A stretch of DNA of 34,618 nucleotides from Apostichopus leukothele (lineage: Eukaryota > Echinodermata > Holothuroidea > Aspidochirotida > Stichopodidae): contig JAAAKB020054855.1 of NCBI GenBank assembly GCA_010014835.2, positions 1-34,618 on the forward strand, read 5' to 3'. Shown here piece after piece: positions 32,601 through 34,618 of this stretch. Each line of letters opens with the position of its first letter. The first letter of the stretch is position 1. Under the pieces are notes generated by a model. The model was not told the DNA's origin. It saw only the letters and a program-made list of their open reading frames with translations, and ran no database searches. The position numbers were made by a program, and so were the translations under genes.

Positions 32601-33919
32601 TATTTAAAAAATTAAATTAAAAATTAGTAGATGTCACAGATTTGTCTCTTTTATTGGTAGATTGGTATGTCTGGAACAAAGATTAATCCTTTCTTTTATG
32701 ATGTTCATATATGAGAATTCTCCCTGCCAGTGGGATTCTATAGAAAGGATTCTAATGAAAGCATAGAATTCTTGAGAACTAGATTCAAAGCTCTGAGGAA
32801 GTAGCCATTTGGGGATCTGAAAGGGTGTATACACACATGAATTCTGAGAGAGGAAGTAAGGTTATCACCTAATCATAGATTGATAAAGAAGATTATAAAC
32901 AAACGATGAGGGAGTGACAGACATTGGTCTTTGTTTGGACTTTGTTTAGACTTGCTCTGGCCATTAAGTTAAAGCAGCTGATTTTATTTGGATCTGCTTA
33001 TCATGCCAAAAGAAAGAAAGAAATAGTGACAATTTATCAAACACAAGCATGCACCCTCCTTGCATCTTTCCTAAGCAAATAGCGAGGACTCGACAAATTT
33101 GTTACCAGTATTATGGGACTAGTGTCTTTTGCGCAGATTGGGAAATAAAACAGTGACGTTACCATGGTTGCCGTCAGCTGTTCATGTGACCAAGACCCAA
33201 CCAACAGAGGTTGATCTTGACTTTGAGATCAGATCCTGTTCTCAGCCAGCATCACAATTGGAGGATCTGATCCAGATCTGAATTGCATTTACACTACAGG
33301 CTTGATCTCACCGTCCAGATCTAGTGCCTTGTTCCTCTCCTATTATTCATATCTTTTATTCATGTCATTAACTTCCTCTGCACAATATTCTCTCTCAGTA
33401 TATTCTCTCAATATGAACGATGATGGAAATAATATGACCAACAACAGAGAAGGCCAGCCACTAAACAAAAACAAAAGAACACAAAAACAAAGACAACACA
33501 AACAAACAACATAAACAAGCAACACAAAAAAGCAAACACAAACAAACAAACACAAACAAACACACACAAACACACACAACCCCACAAGGACACAAAAACA
33601 ATAAACAAATCACCACAACAATACCATTCCAGTATAAATAGGTGATCCCTTTATTTGGTCTAACAAACTATTTTCCCTCAGAAATATGTTCTAAATATTT
33701 TGTCAGTACTTGTAAGCTAAAAACATATTAGAGTATACACACAGTTTGGAATAATGTAAATATAAATGAAATATGATGTGAACTATTTTGACCTTTGTTT
33801 GACCTCTATCTCTCTCTCTCTGTGCAGAGGAGGAAATCAGTGCCATGCAACAAGAGCTGGATAAATATGGCATCCAGATGCCAGCCTTTAGCAAGATTGG
33901 AGGAATCCTGGCAAATGAG
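5465..33919 (+). CDS. IQGAP1: IQGAP-family scaffold protein, 5' part of gene (7 exons)
   Basis: IQGAP proteins are large cytoplasmic scaffolds. They bind actin through an N-terminal CH domain, calmodulin through IQ motifs and Cdc42/Rac1 through a GAP-related domain, linking small-GTPase signalling to the cortical cytoskeleton. Joining 5465-5669, 8630-8735, 17008-17164, 25866-25943, 29351-29427, 31833-31900 and 33828-33919 gives 783 bases, or 261 codons, with every split codon completed correctly. Residues about 85-209 form the CH domain, including LPPTTELEEALRNGVYLAKL, FRHTDNIMHW, IGLPKIFYPETTDIYDKKN and LYLFKLGIAPQIQDLYGKV. Residues 244-261 are the near-invariant YGIQMPAFSKIGGILANE. The coiled-coil, WW, IQ, GRD and RasGAP C-terminal regions lie off the right edge. 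Similarity to vertebrate IQGAP1, 2 and 3 is about equal, so the symbol marks the family, not orthology to one paralogue. Intron lengths reach about 8.7 kb. Confidence 0.92.
6042..6062. repeat. Perfect palindrome built on GTAC
   Basis: Two 10-base arms, CAGTACGTAC and GTACGTACTG, flank a single T, making a perfect inverted repeat with a TACTGTA heptamer at its centre. It is the cleanest example of the GTAC/TACTGTA-rich sequence scattered through the window. Function unknown. Confidence 0.85.
7467..7497. repeat. Pyrimidine-rich (C4T) tract
   Basis: CCCCTTCCCCTTCCCCCTCC followed by CCATCCCCATC. A low-complexity C-rich run on the + strand, G-rich on the other strand with runs of four Gs, and so a possible G-quadruplex former on the - strand. 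Confidence 0.6.
7607..7810. repeat. Cluster of GAGTAC-type repeats
   Basis: GAGTACAA, GGAGTACAAG, GAGTACAAGT, GAGTACTTGAG, GGAGTACATA and GAGTACTTAT occur irregularly about every 20-50 bases. It looks like a degenerate tandem repeat. The overlapping open frame (7689-7964) is probably a by-product. Confidence 0.4.
8630..8735 (+). CDS. IQGAP1: IQGAP exon 2 (start of CH domain, long isoform)
   Basis: The exon opens after AAACAG with CC, completing the serine codon from exon 1. It encodes ENEDLPHRTTADEMDAERMK then NVAYQYLCHLEEAK and ends in two bases of a lysine codon at a GTAAGT donor. TADEMD--R--NVAYQYLCHLEEAK corresponds to the TAEEMDE-RRQNVAYEYLCHLEEAKR signature of vertebrate IQGAPs, which leads into the first CH helix. 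Phase 2 at the end fits exon 3 (AA plus G, then TGGATTGAA). Confidence 0.95.
8736..9320 (+). other. Intron between exon 2 and alternative exon 1b
   Basis: Part of the interval spliced out of the long isoform. AT-rich, with a T-rich run near 8908-8935. No exon recognised. The open frame 8743-9072 begins at the exon 2 donor and is T-rich intronic sequence. Confidence 0.6.
9321..9388 (+). promoter_or_regulatory. Candidate promoter / 5' UTR of alternative IQGAP exon 1b
   Basis: An ATTGG (inverted CCAAT box) at 9348-9352 and a TTTATAG TATA-like element at 9322-9328 lie 35-70 bases before the exon 1b ATG. An in-frame TAA (9386-9388) directly abuts that ATG, so translation of this exon must begin there and cannot continue from upstream. 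Motifs this short are weak evidence alone; the argument for a promoter is mainly the start-exon structure. Confidence 0.3.
9389..9465 (+). CDS. IQGAP1: IQGAP alternative first coding exon 1b
   Basis: Twenty-five codons plus two bases, from ATG to AG at a GTAAGC donor. The peptide begins MERARIQKEKELKAQ and ends EYLMRLEEAR. The end parallels exon 2 (ERMKNVAYQYLCHLEEAK against EKELKAQEYLMRLEEAR), and it stops in the same phase, so splicing to exon 3 gives LEEARRWIEAC, identical in pattern to the exon 2 junction. An in-frame stop directly before the ATG means it cannot be a simple internal cassette. The resulting isoform would start 78 residues later than the long form, lacking the divergent N-terminus. 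It has no homologue that I know in vertebrate IQGAP genes. It probably arose by exon duplication and divergence. Confidence 0.75.
10184..10380. repeat. Minisatellite, 46-50 base unit, four copies
   Basis: Each unit reads AGTAGCTATATGTATAGAAC followed by two copies of CCTATGGGATAGCAA, so there is a short repeat inside a longer one. Unit starts are at 10184, 10234, 10282 and 10328, with a partial fifth at 10376. Copies differ by single substitutions (CCTATTGG) and a four-base deletion, consistent with recent tandem expansion in an intron. Confidence 0.95.
14890..14908. repeat. Short (ATGG)n microsatellite
   Basis: Four copies of ATGG within a region rich in TGGA. Low-complexity, no further feature. 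Confidence 0.7.
15701..15730. repeat. Tandem triplication of a 10-base unit
   Basis: GTCTGGTTAT occurs three times exactly in a row. Perfect copies suggest a recent slippage event. Confidence 0.95.
17008..17164 (+). CDS. IQGAP1: IQGAP exon 3 (CH domain)
   Basis: Opens after TTTCCACAG with the last base of a lysine or arginine codon, then WIEACINEELPPTTELEEAL, RNGVYLAKLAHFFAPNKVPV and KKIYDRDQTRYQ, ending phase 0 at a GTCAGT donor. This is the most conserved part of the IQGAP CH domain: LPPTTELEE-LRNGVYLAKL and KKIYD-DQTRY are nearly invariant across IQGAP1, 2 and 3. CH residues here contribute to F-actin binding. Conservation is too high for a pseudogene. Confidence 0.97.
17550..18080. repeat. 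Tandem repeat with GGGCCC boxes, about 2-3 units
   Basis: The anchor (TTGCAA)TAACTCTGCAACC followed by TCAGATTGTAGCCAAACTTGG recurs at about 17632-17670, 17791-17834 and 18031-18072. Between anchors lie GGGCC-rich blocks such as GGGCCCATTTTGGGACACA and TTTGTGGGCCCAATATGTTTG, each with several near copies. Unit lengths are uneven (about 165 and 239 bases). Frames across it, on either strand, read as glycine/proline repeats from the DNA repeat itself and do not look like real proteins. Confidence 0.85.
18457..18484. repeat. Perfect 10-base-pair inverted repeat (hairpin)
   Basis: GTGCAGGAGG and CCTCCTGCAC are exact reverse complements separated by the eight bases TGCTAGTT. In RNA or single-stranded DNA they form a GC-rich hairpin. 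It sits in an intron just before a C-rich tract (18485-18543). No T-run follows it and no function is evident. Confidence 0.85.
19332..19357 (-). repeat. C-rich tract, possible - strand G-quadruplex
   Basis: CTCCCCCTCCCCCCTCCCCC and onward: five C-runs of five or more, separated by single T or CT. On the - strand this is a strong G-quadruplex pattern with very short loops. Confidence 0.7.
19430..19740. repeat. 69-base tandem repeat, about 2.5 clear copies plus degraded flanks
   Basis: ATGGGTGCTATCAGGGTA followed by CGGTGGGGTGGTTCATCTTC starts at 19481 and 19550, with a partial third copy at 19619. The first two copies differ at only one or two bases. Because 69 is a multiple of three, the + strand frame 19446-19661 repeats a 23-residue unit (VWVLSGYGGVVHLPSHRVVI plus LRE). 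More degraded copies flank it (19430-19480 and 19660-19740). There is no sign the frame is expressed; a DNA-level repeat explains it. Confidence 0.9.
20530..20640 (-). mobile_element. Antisense LINE-like 3' end
   Basis: On the - strand GGTCGCTTAAGCTTCGTAAA is followed by AATAAATGCTG and an (ATT)n tail (plus 20530-20552). The layout, a GC-containing 3' UTR end followed by (ATT)n, matches the other LINE tails in the window, and the CTTAAGC segment recalls the one in the 3714-4030 copy. The upstream boundary is uncertain. Confidence 0.45.
20711..20962 (-). pseudogene. Unrecognised coding-like fragment with an internal stop
   Basis: One - strand frame reads LTAFYNPLTYYKTKCVVVHT, LLNATDLKDRTSRKVLANFQ and QSFGTLSLRDDTDDH, then meets TAG, and continues as TLAILRGLVDQIVGVHE up to a GTAAGC that could be a splice donor. 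The composition (LKDRTSRKVLANFQQSFGTL) looks protein-like and is helical in character, unlike nearby chance frames. It lies next to the LINE tail at 20530-20640, so it may be part of a transposable element, or a decayed host exon. I do not recognise the family, and chance cannot be ruled out. Confidence 0.25.
21559..21583 (+). repeat. G-rich tract, possible G-quadruplex
   Basis: GGGAGGGTGGGGGAGGGGAG and further Gs: five or more G-runs separated by single A or T, a canonical short-loop quadruplex pattern on the coding strand of the IQGAP intron. Confidence 0.75.
22260..22316 (+). repeat. G-rich low-complexity tract
   Basis: GGGGCAGGGAGGGAAATGGG and onward to GGGGAGAGGGG. Purine-rich with several G-runs; weaker quadruplex potential than the 21559 tract because the loops are longer. 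Confidence 0.55.
22763..23090. repeat. Minisatellite, about 31-base unit, ten copies
   Basis: The unit CCTACACATCTCTCCTATAG followed by TGTACATCCAA is repeated ten times (starts near 22769, 22799, 22828, 22859, 22890, 22921, 22951, 22988, 23020 and 23050). Variants include CCTGCACAT, CTAAAAGTG and an insertion TACTG that creates one TACTGTA heptamer. The overlapping frame 22683-22910 is a by-product of the repeat. Confidence 0.95.
23775..23860 (-). mobile_element. 3' end of a CR1/L2-like LINE (antisense)
   Basis: On the - strand TTAAGCGCTACGAGAATTAT leads to TTTGGCGCTATATAAAAATT and then an (ATT)n tail (plus 23777-23791). It has the same AGCGCT ... GGCGCTATATAA layout as 1186-1270. Only the extreme 3' end is recognisable; a 33-base direct repeat just upstream of it (23867-23938) may belong to its UTR. 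Confidence 0.65.
23867..23938. repeat. 33-base tandem duplication
   Basis: TTGGTCCTAAAATCCACAAC followed by ATGAGACTGATTA is repeated at 23900 with one substitution, and a third copy begins (TTGGTAAT) before diverging. Confidence 0.92.
25866..25943 (+). CDS. IQGAP1: IQGAP exon 4 (CH domain)
   Basis: Seventy-eight bases between TTTTACAG and GTTAGT, phase 0 at both ends, encoding SRGLVFRHTDNIMHWFNSME then FIGLPK. It corresponds to the GLHFRHTDN...W..AM..IGLPK segment of vertebrate IQGAPs. FRHTDN and IGLPK are conserved exactly. Confidence 0.96.
26819..26940. repeat. Dispersed repeat, copy B
   Basis: Second copy of the element at 6-136, in the same orientation and here inside IQGAP intron 4. 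AAGAATTCTATTGTTATTGG, GGATTTGAACAATGG and CAGTGGGGTCCTCAGTC are the best-conserved blocks. A TGTGTGTGTGTG tract lies upstream (26755-26766), whereas in copy A a TGTGTGTGTG tract lies downstream. Confidence 0.8.
27995..28006 (+). repeat. G12 homopolymer
   Basis: Twelve consecutive Gs in intron 4, one of several long G-runs in this window (also 29095-29103 and 34546-34567). Confidence 0.9.
29351..29427 (+). CDS. IQGAP1: IQGAP exon 5 (CH domain)
   Basis: Opens after TTTGACAG with IFYPETTDIYDKKNMPRMVY then CVHAL, ending in AG at GTTAGT. The AG is completed by the C that opens exon 6 to give serine, restoring HALSLYLFKLG. IFYPETTDIYD-KNMPR is almost identical to vertebrate IQGAPs. Confidence 0.97.
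29780..29805. repeat. C7 ... G9 inverted repeat
   Basis: Seven Cs and nine Gs flank the ten bases AAAAAACACA. The runs are complementary and could pair as a short GC-only hairpin. Confidence 0.8.
30253..30301. repeat. (CTC)n to (GTC)n compound microsatellite
   Basis: About ten CTC triplets followed, after CGC, by about four GTC triplets. A trinucleotide microsatellite in an intron, likely variable in length. Confidence 0.95.
30632..30652. repeat. (TTTC)n microsatellite
   Basis: Four copies of TTTC in a row within a T-rich run. Confidence 0.75.
31833..31900 (+). CDS. IQGAP1: IQGAP exon 6 (end of CH domain)
   Basis: Opens after CTTTTCAG, completing the serine codon, then LYLFKLGIAPQIQDLYGKVE and FT, ending in one base (G) at GTATAT. 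LYLFKLG-APQIQDLYGKV is one of the most conserved IQGAP blocks. Codon completion by exon 7 gives glutamate. Confidence 0.97.
31901..33827 (+). other. IQGAP intron 6
   Basis: GTATAT donor, CTCTCTCTGTGCAG acceptor with a long pyrimidine tract. The main feature is an A/C-rich strand-biased tract (33463-33605). No further exon recognised; the frames 31671-31955, 32004-32240 and 33343-33585 are spillover from exon 6 or low-complexity sequence. Confidence 0.7.
33463..33605. repeat. A/C-only low-complexity tract (ACAAA-type repeats)
   Basis: About 140 bases almost without T and with few Gs, made of ACAAACAAAC, ACACAAAA and CACACACAAACAC units. The - strand is T/G-only, and the frames 33343-33585 and 33408-33608 read as C/V/F repeats from it, which are not real proteins. 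Confidence 0.9.
33828..33919 (+). CDS. IQGAP1: IQGAP exon 7 (post-CH conserved segment)
   Basis: Opens after GTGCAG with AG, completing glutamate, then EEISAMQQELDKYGIQMPAF and SKIGGILANE, ending phase 0 at GTATTC. YGIQMPAFSKIGGILANE is conserved word for word in vertebrate IQGAP1. The following exon, expected to open with LSVDE-like sequence, lies off the right edge. Confidence 0.97.
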
Positions 33920-34618
33920 GTATTCTGTTGTTAAAGTGCACCTACTTTAACTGTTCAAAACAAGTTTGCAAGTTTTCACATGAAGTCTACATTTTTAGGG
34001 TCATTTTTATGTGTAGTGTCATGAAGGGAAGATGTTTCAAGTATTTATTTTATTTATCGTAACTAAAATTTTAGCAAATATGATTTTCTTGTTGTTGTTA
34101 AACATCTACTTTAAAAATTAAAAGAAGTAGGAAATAAAAAAATACCCAAGTAAAGTTTTGACTATAACTGTATCACAAGTCCCTCAAGAGGTTTAGTAAG
34201 GGTATTTAGTACTCTGGGTTTTTTAGGGTTTATTATTCTGATATTGTAGACAGAGCTTGGTGTAGCCAGGGATTGTAAACCACTTCAGAATAATGGATCT
34301 GTCAATCATAAAACACAATTTGGACATCCTGGGTGTGTCACAGTTTCATGGCTTTAGTCATCATTACCTTGAACTACAGGAGAGTTGAGATATTTTTCAC
34401 TCTCAAGGTTTTTGTCTGTGTTTATTAACAAGATACACAGAGTCTTCAGAAAGATAAAATGTTTAAATACTACATTCAAACAATTGGCCTTGAAAGCAAT
34501 TGAGAATCCGAATAGCTTTCCTTTAAAAAGTTATGAATAGAATTCGGGGGGGGGGGGGGGGGGGGGGAGTAAAAAAAGGAGTTTGGATGTAGATTGTGAG
34601 AGGAAAAAAAAAAAAAAA
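33920..34618 (+). other. Start of IQGAP intron 7
   Basis: Opens with GTATTC after exon 7. AT-rich sequence, no exon recognised; ends in a G22 run and a terminal A-run. Confidence 0.7.
34546..34567 (+). repeat. G22 homopolymer
   Basis: Twenty-two consecutive Gs near the right edge, followed by an A7 run (34571-34577) and an A15 run at 34604-34618 where the window stops. Runs this long are often misassembled or of uncertain length. Confidence 0.9.

Noticed and set aside
33343-33608. Cysteine-, valine- and phenylalanine-rich - strand frames
   Set aside because: They are direct translations of the A/C-rich low-complexity tract.
1-34618. tRNA genes, rRNA, CRISPR arrays, bacterial operons
   Set aside because: No cloverleaf with intact A and B boxes, no rRNA blocks, no regularly spaced identical repeats with unique spacers, and no prokaryotic gene organisation were seen.

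Overview
This window is eukaryotic nuclear DNA from an animal. It is AT-rich, with short exons separated by kilobase-scale introns with canonical GT-AG ends, CR1/L2-type non-LTR retrotransposon remnants, minisatellites and homopolymer runs. The gene and repeat types fit a marine invertebrate, with an echinoderm (possibly a sea cucumber) the most plausible. That placement is an inference from general character, not a proof. I see no prokaryotic or organellar features, no tRNA or rRNA, and no CRISPR array.

The main gene is the 5' third of an IQGAP scaffold-protein gene on the + strand, running from about 5.4 kb off the right edge. I could assemble exon 1 (5465-5669), exon 2 (8630-8735), exon 3 (17008-17164), exon 4 (25866-25943), exon 5 (29351-29427), exon 6 (31833-31900) and exon 7 (33828-33919). 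Every junction keeps the reading frame (phases 1, 2, 0, 0, 2, 1, 0), giving 261 codons that cover a divergent N-terminus, the whole calponin-homology (CH) actin-binding domain and the conserved start of the region behind it. A second start exon (9389-9465) lies 654 bases after exon 2. It encodes a diverged copy of the end of exon 2, has an in-frame stop directly before its ATG, and ends in the same phase, so it predicts a shorter isoform from a second promoter.

The left end (1-5.4 kb) holds an isolated 36-codon exon resembling the delta subunit of the AP-3 adaptor complex (399-506), an unrecognised coding-like stretch ending in a stop codon (512-685), and a cluster of antisense LINE 3' ends (about 1186-1270, 1872-2990 and 3714-4030). 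The larger LINE copy keeps 260 uninterrupted codons of the C-terminal part of reverse transcriptase.

The introns hold most of the remaining sequence: minisatellites at 10.2 kb (48-base unit), 22.8-23.1 kb (31-base unit) and 19.5 kb (69-base unit), a GGGCCC-rich tandem repeat at 17.55-18.08 kb, two further antisense LINE tails (20.53 and 23.78 kb), a dispersed repeat shared by 6-136 and 26819-26940, and G- or C-rich tracts. The heptamer TACTGTA/TACAGTA is strikingly frequent: I counted about 65 by eye, where base composition would predict roughly 7. I found no clear multi-gene novel system. The best leads are the duplicated alternative IQGAP start exon, the orphan AP-3 delta exon with its unexplained neighbouring ORF, and the heptamer excess.
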